In this document: positions 1 through 10,929 of the stretch, piece after piece | Position numbering within the stretch: position 1 is the stretch's first letter | Layout of the letters: every line of letters starts with the position of its first letter | Assembly: GCF_030817495.1 (NCBI RefSeq) | Contig: NZ_JAUSZK010000001.1 | Coordinates: forward strand, 2,831,001 to 2,895,000 | Direction of reading: 5' to 3' | DNA length: 64,000 nt | Origin: Streptomyces sp. V3I7 | Lineage (GTDB): Bacteria; Actinomycetota; Actinomycetes; Streptomycetales; Streptomycetaceae | The notes under the pieces: generated by a model | Told to the model about the DNA's origin: nothing | Database searches by the model: none | Seen by the model: only the letters and a program-made list of their open reading frames with translations | Position numbers and translations under genes: made by a program

Positions 1-87
1 GGTCAGGACCCACACTCATGTCCCCCACAAAACCCCCCGGTATCCTGCGGATGTCACCCCTGCCGTCCAAAGCCGAAGGGCAACCTT

Positions 88-1536
88 GTGAGCGCCATTC
101 GCCCGGCCGCCGTCGTCGTTCTCGCAGCGGGTGAGGGCACCCGTATGAAGTCGGCCACACCCAAGGTTCTGCACGAGATCTGCGGTCGCAGTCTCGTGGG
201 TCATGTGCTGGCCGCTTCCCGGGAGTTGGAGCCCGAGAACCTCGTCGTCGTCGTGGGGCACGCCCGTGAGCAGGTGAGCGGTCACCTGCACGCGATCGAC
301 CCGCGGGTACGCACGGCCGTGCAGGACCGGCAGAACGGCACGGGGCACGCCGTGCGGATGGCCCTGGAGGAGCTGGGCGGTGCCGTCGACGGGACGGTCG
401 TCGTCGTGTGCGGTGACACCCCGCTGCTGAGCGCCGAAACGCTCAAGGACCTCGCCGCCACGCACCAGGCCGACGGCAACGCCGTCACCGTGCTCACCGC
501 CGAGGTCCCGGACGCGACCGGTTACGGCCGTATCGTCCGGGACGAGGCGACCGGCGCCGTGACGACGATCGTGGAGCACAAGGACGCCACCGAGACCCAG
601 CGCGCGATCCGCGAGATCAACTCCGGTGTCTTCGCCTTCGACGGGCAGCTGCTGGCCGACGCGATCGGCAAGCTGCGCACCGACAACAGCCAGGGCGAGG
701 AGTACCTGACCGACGTCCTCGGGATTCTCCGCGAGGCCGGGCACCGGGTGGGGGCCTCCGTCGCGGCCGACCACCGTGAGATCGCCGGGATCAACAACCG
801 CGTTCAGCTCGCGGAGGCGCGCCGGATCCTCAACGACCGCCTGCTGGAGCGGGCGATGCTCGCCGGCGTGACGATCGTGGATCCGGCGACCACGTGGGTG
901 GACGTGACGGTGACGTTCGAGCAGGACGCCGTCGTGCACCCGGGGACGCAGCTGACGGGTGCGACGCACATCGGCGAGGGTGCCGAGGTCGGCCCGAACA
1001 CCCGCCTGAACGACACCCGGGTCGGCGCTCAGGCCCGCGTGGACAACACGGTGTCGGACAACGCGCGGATCGGCGCGCAGGCGTCCGTGGGACCGTTCGC
1101 GTATCTGCGCCCCGGTACGCGTCTCGGCCCGAAGGCGAAGATCGGCACGTACGTCGAGACGAAGAACGCGGCGATCGGCGAGGGGACGAAGGTCCCGCAC
1201 CTGAGTTACGTGGGTGACGCGACGATCGGCGACCACACGAACATCGGTGCCGCGAGCGTGTTCGTGAACTACGACGGTGAGAGCAAGCACCACACCACCG
1301 TCGGGTCGCACTGCAAGACCGGTTCGGACAACATGTTTGTGGCGCCTGTCACCATCGGGGACGGCGCGTACACCGCCGCGGGGTCCGTGATCACGAAGGA
1401 TGTGCCGCCCGGTTCGCTGGCCGTGGCCCGCGGTCAGCAGCGGAATATCGAGGGTTGGGTGGCACGCAAGCGTCCGGGGAGCGCGGCCGCGAAGGCGGCG
1501 GAGGCGGTGTCCCGGCCGGGTTCGAGCGACGACTGA
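88..1536 (+). CDS. glmU: Bifunctional UDP-GlcNAc pyrophosphorylase / glucosamine-1-phosphate N-acetyltransferase
   Basis: This 482-aa enzyme makes UDP-N-acetylglucosamine, the cytoplasmic precursor of peptidoglycan. The C-terminal half acetylates glucosamine-1-phosphate and the N-terminal half couples the product to UTP. The nucleotidyltransferase signature LAAGEGTRMK lies at about residues 12-21. Left-handed beta-helix hexapeptide repeats run from about residue 250 to 450 (for example HIGEGAEVGPNTRL and IGDHTNIGAASVFVNYDG). Length matches actinobacterial GlmU. The GTG start at 88 puts the LAAGEGTR motif at the usual distance from the N-terminus. It is followed 137 bp later by prs, an arrangement common in actinobacteria. 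Confidence 0.97.
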   Translation: MSAIRPAAVVVLAAGEGTRMKSATPKVLHEICGRSLVGHVLAASRELEPENLVVVVGHAREQVSGHLHAIDPRVRTAVQDRQNGTGHAVRMALEELGGAVDGTVVVVCGDTPLLSAETLKDLAATHQADGNAVTVLTAEVPDATGYGRIVRDEATGAVTTIVEHKDATETQRAIREINSGVFAFDGQLLADAIGKLRTDNSQGEEYLTDVLGILREAGHRVGASVAADHREIAGINNRVQLAEARRILNDRLLERAMLAGVTIVDPATTWVDVTVTFEQDAVVHPGTQLTGATHIGEGAEVGPNTRLNDTRVGAQARVDNTVSDNARIGAQASVGPFAYLRPGTRLGPKAKIGTYVETKNAAIGEGTKVPHLSYVGDATIGDHTNIGAASVFVNYDGESKHHTTVGSHCKTGSDNMFVAPVTIGDGAYTAAGSVITKDVPPGSLAVARGQQRNIEGWVARKRPGSAAAKAAEAVSRPGSSDD

Positions 1537-1673
1537 CCGGAAACAGGTGCGTCAAACACGGCGTACCGTGATAAGTGCCCACCCGCACCCCCACCACCAG
1601 CTGAGACGGCCTCTCACACCCAGCCGAGAGGTCGCTCGACACTCGGCTGTGACACCTCTGAGGAGACTGTGCT

Positions 1674-2654
1674 GTGACCGGGATCAAGACGACCGGCGAG
1701 AAGAAGATGATGTTCTTCTCCGGCCGCGCCCACCCCGAGCTTGCCGAGGAGGTCGCCCAGCAGCTGGGTGTCGGGGTCGTCCCGACGAAGGCCTTCGACT
1801 TCGCCAACGGTGAGATCTACGTCCGCTACCAGGAGTCGGCTCGCGGCGCGGACTGCTTTCTGATCCAGAGCCACACGGCTCCGATCAACAAGTGGATCAT
1901 GGAGCAGCTCATCATGATCGACGCGCTGAAGCGCGCGTCGGCCCGCTCCATCACGGTGATCGTGCCGTTCTACGGTTACGCGCGGCAGGACAAGAAGCAC
2001 CGTGGGCGTGAACCGATCTCGGCGCGTCTGATCGCGGACCTGATGAAGACCGCGGGTGCGGACCGGATCCTGACCGTGGATCTGCACACCGACCAGATCC
2101 AGGGCTTCTTCGACGGTCCGGTGGACCACCTGTTCGCGCTGCCGCTGCTGGCGGACTACGTGGGTGCCAAGGTGGACCGCGCGAAGCTGACCGTCGTCTC
2201 TCCGGACGCCGGCCGGGTGCGGGTGGCGGACCGCTGGTGCGACCGGCTCGGTGCGCCGCTGGCGATCGTGCACAAGCGCCGCGACAAGGACGTCGCGAAC
2301 CAGGTGACGGTCCACGAGGTCGTGGGTGAGGTCGAGGGCCGCGTGTGCGTCCTGGTCGACGACATGATCGACACGGGTGGCACGATCTGCGCGGCGGCGG
2401 ACGCGCTGTTCGCGCACGGCGCCGAGGACGTCATCGTGACGGCGACGCACGGTGTGCTGTCGGGTCCGGCTGCCGACCGGCTGAAGAACTCGCGGGTGAG
2501 CGAGTTCGTGTTCACCAACACGCTGCCGACGCCGGGCGAGCTGGGCCGTGACCTGGACAAGCTGACCGTCCTGTCGATCGCGCCGACGATCGCGAGCGCG
2601 GTGCGCGAGGTGTTCGAGGACGGCTCGGTCACCAGCCTGTTCGACGAGCAGTAG
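1674..2654 (+). CDS. prs: Ribose-phosphate pyrophosphokinase (PRPP synthase)
   Basis: Converts ribose-5-phosphate and ATP into PRPP, the precursor for nucleotides, histidine and tryptophan. The 326-aa protein shows class I features: an N-terminal flexible loop with YARQDKKHRGREPISA at about residues 100-115, the catalytic SPDAGRV segment near 178-184, and the PRPP-binding motif CVLVDDMIDTGGTIC near 225-239. The GTG start at 1674 is preceded by GAGGAG eight to nine bases upstream. It sits downstream of glmU in the same direction and may share its transcript, although the 137-bp gap leaves room for a separate promoter. Confidence 0.97.
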   Translation: MTGIKTTGEKKMMFFSGRAHPELAEEVAQQLGVGVVPTKAFDFANGEIYVRYQESARGADCFLIQSHTAPINKWIMEQLIMIDALKRASARSITVIVPFYGYARQDKKHRGREPISARLIADLMKTAGADRILTVDLHTDQIQGFFDGPVDHLFALPLLADYVGAKVDRAKLTVVSPDAGRVRVADRWCDRLGAPLAIVHKRRDKDVANQVTVHEVVGEVEGRVCVLVDDMIDTGGTICAAADALFAHGAEDVIVTATHGVLSGPAADRLKNSRVSEFVFTNTLPTPGELGRDLDKLTVLSIAPTIASAVREVFEDGSVTSLFDEQ

Positions 2655-2681
2655 GCGTCGAGCGACCGCCTGAAGATCCTT

Positions 2682-2711
2682 TTGGGTACGGCCTCCCCCT
2701 CCGAGTAGACT
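2682..2711 (+). promoter_or_regulatory. Candidate promoter of rplY
   Basis: TTGGGT (2682-2687) and TAGACT (2706-2711) are separated by 18 bases in the 195-bp gap between prs and rplY. The predicted transcript start near 2718 would give a leader of about 130 nt. This is inferred from pattern only. Confidence 0.35.
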
Positions 2712-2849
2712 GCGTGAGTTGCTCGGCGAGGGAGGCCGTGCTCGTTCTCCGGAACGGGTGTGGTGGTCCGTTATCGACGCGCTCTTCGTAGCAGGCCGTT
2801 CGTGGCCGGGTGACCCCGTCCGTATCTACCTCTACGAGGAGTGATCATC

Positions 2850-3443
2850 ATGTCCGAGGTGAAGCTCGCCGCCGAGACGCGCACCGAGTTCGGCAAGGGT
2901 GCCGCCCGTCGCATCCGCCGTGACAGCAAGGTCCCCGGTGTTCTCTACGGCCACGGCTCCGATCCGCTGCACCTGACCCTTCCGGGCCACGAGCTGCTGC
3001 TGGCGCTGCGTACGCCGAACGTCCTGATCTCCCTGGACATCGACGGCAAGACCAACGAGCTGGCCATCCCGAAGGCCGTCCAGCGTGACCCGCTGAAGGG
3101 CTTCCTGGAGCACGTCGACCTGCAGCTGGTCAAGCGCGGCGAGAAGGTCACGGTCGAGATCCCGGTCCACGCCGAGGGCGAGCTGGCCCCGGGTGGCAAC
3201 CTGCTCGAGCACGTGCTGAACGCGCTGCCGGTCGAGGCCGAGGCCACGCACATCCCCGAGTCCGTGACGGTCTCCGTCGAGGGCCTGGAGGCCGGTGCCT
3301 CCATCCTCGCCAAGGACATCACCCTGCCGTCCGGCATCTCGCTGGCCGTCGAGGGCGACACGGTCGTCCTGCAGGTCCTGGCCGCGCAGGCCGAGGAGGC
3401 CCCCGAGGCCGAGGCCGAGGGCGAAGAGGCCGCCGAGGCCTGA
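2850..3443 (+). CDS. rplY: 50S ribosomal protein L25 / general stress protein Ctc
   Basis: Binds 5S rRNA on the large ribosomal subunit; the long TL5/CTC form seen here also serves in stress conditions in other bacteria. The 197-aa protein has the N-terminal 5S-binding domain (start [20 protein letters not shown]) and a C-terminal TL5 beta domain, ending in an acidic Ala/Glu tail ([15 protein letters not shown]) common in actinobacterial versions. ATG at 2850 is chosen because GAGGA lies nine bases upstream. An in-frame GTG at 2841 directly abuts that Shine-Dalgarno sequence and would add MII. Next comes pth, the usual actinobacterial order. Confidence 0.95.
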   Translation: MSEVKLAAETRTEFGKGAARRIRRDSKVPGVLYGHGSDPLHLTLPGHELLLALRTPNVLISLDIDGKTNELAIPKAVQRDPLKGFLEHVDLQLVKRGEKVTVEIPVHAEGELAPGGNLLEHVLNALPVEAEATHIPESVTVSVEGLEAGASILAKDITLPSGISLAVEGDTVVLQVLAAQAEEAPEAEAEGEEAAEA

Positions 3444-3588
3444 TCCTCGCGATCGTCGTCGCGTCAGCCGCTGTCCTTCGGGGCAGCGGCTGGCGTGTGT
3501 CAGGGACGCGTTCTCGCGGGTGCGGGGCGCGTGCCGAGGACCTGTTCGTGCGCGTCCCCGTGTCAGCGCGTATCAAGGAGACATGAAC

Positions 3589-4185
3589 GTGAGCACTCCC
3601 TCAGCCGCCCCGTGGCTGGTCGTCGGTCTGGGCAATCCCGGGCCCGACTACGCGATGAACCGGCACAACGTGGGGTTCATGGTGGCCGATCTGCTGGCCG
3701 AGCGGGTCGGGGGGAAGTTCAAGCGGGCCGGCAAGGCGCAGGCCCAGGTCGTGGAGGGGCGCATCGGGCCGCCGGGGCCGGGGAACCGGCGGGTGATCCT
3801 GGCCAAGCCGATGTCGTACATGAACCTGTCGGGCGGGCCGGTGAACGCGCTGCGGGACTTCTACAAGGTGCCGGTGGAGAACATCGTCGCGGTGCATGAC
3901 GAGCTGGACATCGACTTCGGGGCGCTGCGGCTGAAGCTGGGCGGCGGTGACAACGGGCACAACGGGCTCAAGTCGATGACGAAGGCGATGGGTTCGGACT
4001 ATCACCGGGTGCGGTTCGGGATCGGGCGGCCGCCGGGGCGGATGCAGGTGGCCGACTTCGTGCTGAAGGACTTCTCGTCGGCGGAGCGCAAGGAGCTGGA
4101 CTACCTGGTGGACCGGGCGGCGGACGCGGTGGAGTGTCTGGTGATCGAGGGGCTGGAGCGGGCGCAGGGGTCGTACAACTCCTGA
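3589..4185 (+). CDS. pth: Peptidyl-tRNA hydrolase
   Basis: Releases tRNA from peptidyl-tRNA that drops off stalled ribosomes. The 198-aa protein has the family signature [20 protein letters not shown] near residues 8-27, with the catalytic His in RHNVGF, the [10 protein letters not shown] block, the conserved Asp in HDELD, and the [12 protein letters not shown] segment. GTG at 3589 is preferred because AAGGAG ends eight bases upstream. The nearby ATG at 3583 would be only two bases from that site. It lies 145 bp downstream of rplY, and both act at the ribosome. Confidence 0.95.
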   Translation: MSTPSAAPWLVVGLGNPGPDYAMNRHNVGFMVADLLAERVGGKFKRAGKAQAQVVEGRIGPPGPGNRRVILAKPMSYMNLSGGPVNALRDFYKVPVENIVAVHDELDIDFGALRLKLGGGDNGHNGLKSMTKAMGSDYHRVRFGIGRPPGRMQVADFVLKDFSSAERKELDYLVDRAADAVECLVIEGLERAQGSYNS

Positions 4186-4232
4186 GGTCTCGGGCGCCGG
4201 GCGGGGGTTGACCGATCGCCGGGCCATGGCCA

Positions 4233-4736
4233 ATGATCCCGGCCATGCCTGCCTCCGCCAGTTCCTCCCGCCGGGCCTCGGTCACCGCGCTGCGGTGGGG
4301 CCGGCTGCTGGCGATGGGTGCGGTCGCCGTGCTGATCCTGATCGCGGGGGTGTGGGGGTCGTGGGGATCCGCGCAGCACGTGATGCTGACGAAGGGGCGG
4401 GAGAGCGGCACGATCCGGGTGACGCGCTGCGGGGCCCGGGAGTGCACGGGGCCGTTCACGCCGTTGTCGGCGGGGGCGCGGGAGCGCCGGCGTGTCGTCA
4501 TCGCGCGGACGGTGGCGGTGCGTAAGGGGCGGACGTACACCGTGGTCGTGAAGCCGGGCGGGGACGAGGTGGTGCGTTCCGGTCCGGCGGGTGTGCTGTA
4601 CGCGTGGGTGCCGTTGGGCGGGGCGTTGCTGCTGGCGTCGGTCGTGGTCGCGGGCGGGCTGCGGATGACGCGGGCGGGGTGGGTGCTGGCGGGGTTGGGG
4701 GCGGCGCTGCTGACGGCGGCGTTCGTGGCGCTTTGA
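4233..4736 (+). CDS. Hypothetical membrane protein, three predicted TM helices
   Basis: I do not recognise a family. The 167-aa product has one hydrophobic helix near residues 23-45, an Arg-rich extracytoplasmic or cytoplasmic middle with two cysteines (TRCGARECTG, about residues 68-77), and two close helices at the C-terminus (about 122-143 and 147-167). A single-domain membrane protein exposing the Cys-containing loop is one reading. The start is uncertain: ATG 4233 and ATG 4245 are both possible and neither has a strong Shine-Dalgarno sequence. It follows pth by 47 bp on the same strand. Confidence 0.65.
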   Translation: MIPAMPASASSSRRASVTALRWGRLLAMGAVAVLILIAGVWGSWGSAQHVMLTKGRESGTIRVTRCGARECTGPFTPLSAGARERRRVVIARTVAVRKGRTYTVVVKPGGDEVVRSGPAGVLYAWVPLGGALLLASVVVAGGLRMTRAGWVLAGLGAALLTAAFVAL

Positions 4737-4881
4737 ACGGGACTGCGATGTCTTGGACTTGGCCGTGTTCGTGGAAGAACTGTGTGTTCTCTGTTCGTAA
4801 TTGACCAACACCCGGTCGGGGCTGCAAGCTGAGCCGCCCCCCACATCTCTTTTCCTCATCTCGAAGATGGGCTGTATCCCC

Positions 4882-5568
4882 ATGCGTACCCTTCTGCGCG
4901 CCGGCGCGTTGTCCGCCGGTCTGTCGGCCGTGCTGCTGGTCGCCCCCTCCGCTCACGCGACCGCTCCCGGTGACAACGGCACCGTCAAGATCCACGATGC
5001 GAAGACCGGCGAGGACCTCCGCCGCAACGAACCCCATGTGTGCACGTTCTACCTGGACGCCTTCGGCTTCGACGGTGCCCAGCAGGTCGACTGGCACATC
5101 GAGGCCTGGGCGCCGACCGGCGCCGAGAAGGGCGCGACCGTGAAGTCCGGTTCGCTCGCCCTGGACGCCGGCGGGCATGCCCGTACGGCGGATCTGTCGC
5201 TGCCCGACGGGCACTACAAGCTGTTCTGGAACTTCGACGGCGAGCACGGCGCCGCGAAGCACAAGGTGTTCTGGACGGACTGCCAGGGCTCGAAGGCGGG
5301 CGACGTGTCCGTCTCGGTGTCGGCGAGCGCCTCGGTCGGCGCGGGCGGCGTGGCCGTGGGCGCCGGTGCCTCGGTCGGTGCCGACGCGTCCGCCTCGGCG
5401 GCTCCGTCCGCGTCCGCCTCGGCGGCTCCGTCCGCGCAGGGCGGCTCGGGCGACCTGGCCGAGACCGGCAACGGCGCCCCGGTGGCGCTGCTGTCGACGC
5501 TCGCCGCGGCGATGGTCGGTGCGGGCGGCTTCCTGCTGCTGCGCCGCCGCAAGGCCGCCGGTAACTGA
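4882..5568 (+). CDS. LAXTG-anchored cell-surface protein
   Basis: A 228-aa secreted protein with a class-I signal peptide (MRTLLRAGALSAGLSAVLLV, then a likely cut after APSAHA), a beta-rich exported domain containing two cysteines, and a low-complexity Ala/Ser/Val-rich linker (about residues 140-195). The C-terminus has the sortase signal LAETG, a hydrophobic helix and the basic tail RRRKAAGN. LAXTG is the motif used by class E sortases of streptomycetes, so the protein is inferred to be covalently linked to peptidoglycan. An in-frame ATG at 4867 would add five residues before the signal peptide. Neither start has a clear ribosome-binding site. Binding partner and role are unknown. Confidence 0.8.
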   Translation: MRTLLRAGALSAGLSAVLLVAPSAHATAPGDNGTVKIHDAKTGEDLRRNEPHVCTFYLDAFGFDGAQQVDWHIEAWAPTGAEKGATVKSGSLALDAGGHARTADLSLPDGHYKLFWNFDGEHGAAKHKVFWTDCQGSKAGDVSVSVSASASVGAGGVAVGAGASVGADASASAAPSASASAAPSAQGGSGDLAETGNGAPVALLSTLAAAMVGAGGFLLLRRRKAAGN

Positions 5569-5575
5569 CGTACGA

Positions 5576-5622
5576 CATGAGGGTGCCCCCTGCCTCGTGG
5601 TGAGGCAGGGGGCACCCTCATG
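5576..5622. terminator. Bidirectional terminator hairpin
   Basis: Perfect 21-bp inverted repeat (arms 5576-5596 and 5602-5622) with a 5-nt loop. It lies between the convergent surface-protein gene and ppc, eight bases after the first stop and 14 bases from the second, so it can terminate both transcripts. Confidence 0.85.
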
Positions 5623-5636
5623 CATGTCGCGGGCGG

Positions 5637-8378
<2,742 letters not shown>

Positions 8379-8580
8379 AGGTGCGGCTCCTTGCAGTGTT
8401 GAACTCGTCTGGGCGGGAACCCGGTCTGTCTGCGACGCGAACGAAGTGCATCGCATACCGAACCGGACATCCGGGAAGAAATCGCAGCGGACCGCGCTGT
8501 CCGACCGATTCCAAGGATAGGTGTCCGTGCGGACGCGCTGGCTCACGGGCTCTTGCCGCCGCTGGACGCACTGCCATACT

Positions 8581-8607
8581 TACGATGCCGTAGGTTACGG
8601 GACCGTA
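8581..8607. promoter_or_regulatory. Tandem palindromic operator at the desaturase promoter
   Basis: Two palindromes sharing TACG-N4-CGTA arms lie three bases apart: TACGATGCCGTA (8581-8592) and TACGGGACCGTA (8596-8607). They fall immediately downstream of a possible promoter, TTGCCG (8553-8558) and CATACT (8575-8580), where a bound repressor would block initiation. The obvious candidate ligand is the co-transcribed TetR protein; this is inference. Confidence 0.55.
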
Positions 8608-8688
8608 GGGAATTGTTGTTCCAGTTCCCGACGGGGTTCCGGCGGCCCGGCATCCGTCTCGACCCTCGAAACCCCACAGGGAACGCCC

Positions 8689-9696
8689 ATGAGCACGAGA
8701 TCCGATGTGATCGACGACGCCCCGGAGGCGACCGGCACCACGCCCGCGTCCGCGACGCTGGGCGGAGAGCAGAAGCGTTCGATCGAGCAGATCGCGCTGC
8801 TGGTCTTCATCATCGTGCCGTTCCTCGCGCTGCTGGCCGCGGTGCCGCTGGCGTGGGGCTGGGGGGTGAGCTGGCTGGACCTCGGTCTGCTGGTCTTCTT
8901 CTACTACCTGGGCTGCCACGGCATCACCATCGGTTTCCACCGCTACTTCACGCACGGTTCCTTCAAGGCCAAGCGGCCCCTGCGGATCGCGCTGGCGGTC
9001 ATGGGGTCGATGGCGGTGGAGGGACCGCTGGTGCGCTGGGTGGCGGACCACCGCCGGCATCACCGGTTCTCCGACGCGGAGGGCGACCCGCACTCGCCGT
9101 GGCGGTTCGGGGAGACGGTCCCGGCGCTGATGAAGGGCCTGTGGTGGGCGCACATCGCATGGATGTTCGACGAGGAGCAGACGCCGCAGGAGAAGTACGC
9201 GCCGGATCTGATCAAGGACGGGGCGATCCGGGCGGTCTCCCGCCAGTTCGCGCTGTGGACGGTCGTCTCGCTGCTGCTGCCCGCGCTGATCGGCGGTCTG
9301 GTGACCATGTCCTGGTGGGGCGCGTTCACCGGGTTCTTCTGGGGCTCGCTCGTGCGGGTGGCCCTGCTGCATCACGTGACGTGGTCGATCAACTCGATCT
9401 GCCACGCGGTCGGCAAGCGGCCGTTCAAGTCGCGTGACCGTTCGGGGAACGTGTGGTGGCTGGCGGTCCTGTCGTGCGGTGAGTCCTGGCACAACCTGCA
9501 CCACGCCGACCCGACCTCGGCACGGCACGGTGTGGAGCGGTGGCAGCTGGACTCCTCCGCGCGGATCATCCGCTGGTTCGAGCGGCTGGGGTGGGCGTAC
9601 GACGTGCGCTGGCCGTCACGCTCGCGTATCGATTCCCGCCGCAACACCGCGGAAGAAGGCTCCCGGCAGGGGGCGGACTCGGCGAAGGCGGCATGA
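8689..9696 (+). CDS. Membrane acyl-CoA / fatty-acid delta-9-type desaturase
   Basis: Integral-membrane di-iron desaturase (335 aa) that introduces a cis double bond into acyl chains, tuning membrane fluidity. The three histidine clusters are HRYFTH (84-89), HRRHH (121-125) and HNLHH (268-272). Hydrophobic segments at about 36-56, 62-80 and 188-222 match the family topology. ATG at 8689 is chosen because the reading frame upstream has no resemblance to the family; CAGGGAA lies about eight bases upstream. The stop overlaps the ATG of the TetR gene (ATGA), so the two are translationally coupled. Regiospecificity cannot be read from sequence; delta-9 is by family resemblance. Confidence 0.93.
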   Translation: MSTRSDVIDDAPEATGTTPASATLGGEQKRSIEQIALLVFIIVPFLALLAAVPLAWGWGVSWLDLGLLVFFYYLGCHGITIGFHRYFTHGSFKAKRPLRIALAVMGSMAVEGPLVRWVADHRRHHRFSDAEGDPHSPWRFGETVPALMKGLWWAHIAWMFDEEQTPQEKYAPDLIKDGAIRAVSRQFALWTVVSLLLPALIGGLVTMSWWGAFTGFFWGSLVRVALLHHVTWSINSICHAVGKRPFKSRDRSGNVWWLAVLSCGESWHNLHHADPTSARHGVERWQLDSSARIIRWFERLGWAYDVRWPSRSRIDSRRNTAEEGSRQGADSAKAA

Positions 9697-10367
9697 TTGA
9701 CGGCGTGGCGACCGACTCCAGCACCCCCAGCAACGACAAGCCGCGGCGTGCCCGCCGCACCCGGATGACCGGCGCCGAGCGCCGTCAGCAGTTGCTGGAG
9801 ATCGGTCGCACGCTCTTCGCGGCGAAGGGCTTCGAGGGGACGTCGGTGGAGGAGATCGCGGCGAAGGCCGGGGTGTCCAAGCCGGTGGTGTACGAGCACT
9901 TCGGCGGCAAGGAGGGGCTGTACGCGGTGGTGGTGGACCGCGAGATGCGGTGCCTGCTGGACATGGTGACCGGCAGCCTCACCGCGGGTCACCCCCGCGA
10001 ACTGTGCGAGCAGGCCGCCTTCGCGCTCCTCGACTACATCGAGGAGTACACGGACGGCTTCCGCATCCTGGTCCGCGACTCCCCCATCCCGCAGTCCACG
10101 GGCTCCTTCGCCTCGCTCATCTCGGACATCGCCACGCAGGTGGAGGACATCCTCGGCCGCGAGTTCAAGAGCCGCGGCTTCGACCCCAAGCTGGCCCCCC
10201 TGTACGCCCAGGCCCTGGTCGGCATGGTCGCCCTCACCGGCCAGTGGTGGCTGGACGTACGCCGCCCGAAGAAGGCGGAAGTGGCCGCCCACCTGGTGAA
10301 TCTGGCATGGCACGGCCTGGACGGGCTGGAGCAGAAGCCTCGGCTGATAGGGCACCGGAAGAGCTGA
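9693..10367 (+). CDS. TetR/AcrR family transcriptional regulator
   Basis: A 224-aa regulator with the TetR helix-turn-helix at about residues 35-80 (GTSVEEIAAKAGVSKPVVYEHFGGKEGLY) and a divergent ligand-binding C-terminal domain ending in a basic tail. The ATG at 9693 overlaps the desaturase stop by 4 bp, so it is part of the same operon. Physical coupling plus the tandem TACG-N4-CGTA palindromes in the operon promoter suggest autoregulated control of fatty-acid desaturation, probably sensing an acyl-CoA. Ligand and operator are inferred. Confidence 0.93.
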   Translation: MIDGVATDSSTPSNDKPRRARRTRMTGAERRQQLLEIGRTLFAAKGFEGTSVEEIAAKAGVSKPVVYEHFGGKEGLYAVVVDREMRCLLDMVTGSLTAGHPRELCEQAAFALLDYIEEYTDGFRILVRDSPIPQSTGSFASLISDIATQVEDILGREFKSRGFDPKLAPLYAQALVGMVALTGQWWLDVRRPKKAEVAAHLVNLAWHGLDGLEQKPRLIGHRKS

Positions 10368-10428
10368 TCGACCACTCGAAGGGGTGAACCAAGAGCCCAA
10401 AAGGTTAATCTTGTGGCATCATTCCGAC

Positions 10429-10680
10429 ATGACTGAGATTGCGATCAGCGCTGCCCGTTCCCAGCTCGGCGACCTGGTCCGCCGCGCAGCCCACAGCCGC
10501 GAGACCATCGCGCTCACCGACCACGGTCACGTGGCCGCGCTCTTGGTATCTCCTCAGGTGATAGAGGACCTCGAAGACGCCTTGGCGCTGGCCGACTACG
10601 AGCGGCGCAAGGCCGAGGGCACCCTTGGAGAGGGCATCCCCCACGAAGAGGTTGGACGCATGCTGGGGTTGCGCCCGTGA
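10429..10680 (+). CDS. Type II antitoxin, Phd/YefM family
   Basis: An 83-aa protein with the Phd/YefM N-terminal DNA-binding fold: ISAARSQLGDLVRRA followed by IALTDHGHVAALLVSP, then an acidic helical tail (EDLEDALALADYERRKAEGT) that would wrap the toxin. ATG at 10429 is preferred over an upstream GTG at 10384 because only the former begins at the family's usual N-terminus (MTEIAISAARS). GTGA overlaps the toxin start by 4 bp. The antitoxin is expected to neutralise the downstream protein and repress the operon. Confidence 0.88.
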   Translation: MTEIAISAARSQLGDLVRRAAHSRETIALTDHGHVAALLVSPQVIEDLEDALALADYERRKAEGTLGEGIPHEEVGRMLGLRP

Positions 10681-10925
10681 CCCACCGCATTGTCTGGGAG
10701 CCCGGCGCCACGGATGCGGCCCTCCGCTTCCTCAAGGACGACCCATCAGGCCTTGCGGCTGTCTACGAAGCCGTCGACACACTGGTCGAATCGCCGCGTC
10801 CCGCCAACTCCACAGCCTACGGGCCGGAGGCTCGGCGCCTTCGAGTCGGCAGATACCGCGTGCTGTACCGAATCGACGACGACGTGATCCGCATCTTGGT
10901 CACCCACCTGGGCCGCACCCCCTGA
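10677..10925 (+). CDS. Type II toxin, RelE/ParE family
   Basis: An 82-aa protein with the RelE-fold layout: N-terminal strand (MTHRIVWEPGATDAAL), a helix pair around YEAVDTLVESPRP, then strands RRLRVGRYRVLYRIDDDVI and ILVTHLGRT. The basic RLRVGRYRVLYR strand is where RelE toxins carry catalytic Arg/Tyr residues. GTG at 10677 overlaps the antitoxin stop. If it is a true RelE it would cut mRNA on the ribosome; ParE-like gyrase inhibition is also possible. It is followed five bases later by the convergent end of the methyltransferase gene. Confidence 0.86.
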   Translation: MTHRIVWEPGATDAALRFLKDDPSGLAAVYEAVDTLVESPRPANSTAYGPEARRLRVGRYRVLYRIDDDVIRILVTHLGRTP

Positions 10926-10929
10926 CTCG

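Noticed and set aside
16..1311. Long minus-strand open frame opposite glmU
   Set aside because: Shadow of a high-GC gene: Arg/Val-rich, no motifs, no start context.
2684..2689. GGGTAC as a sigma-B type -10 for rplY
   Set aside because: No GNNTT element at the correct spacing upstream.
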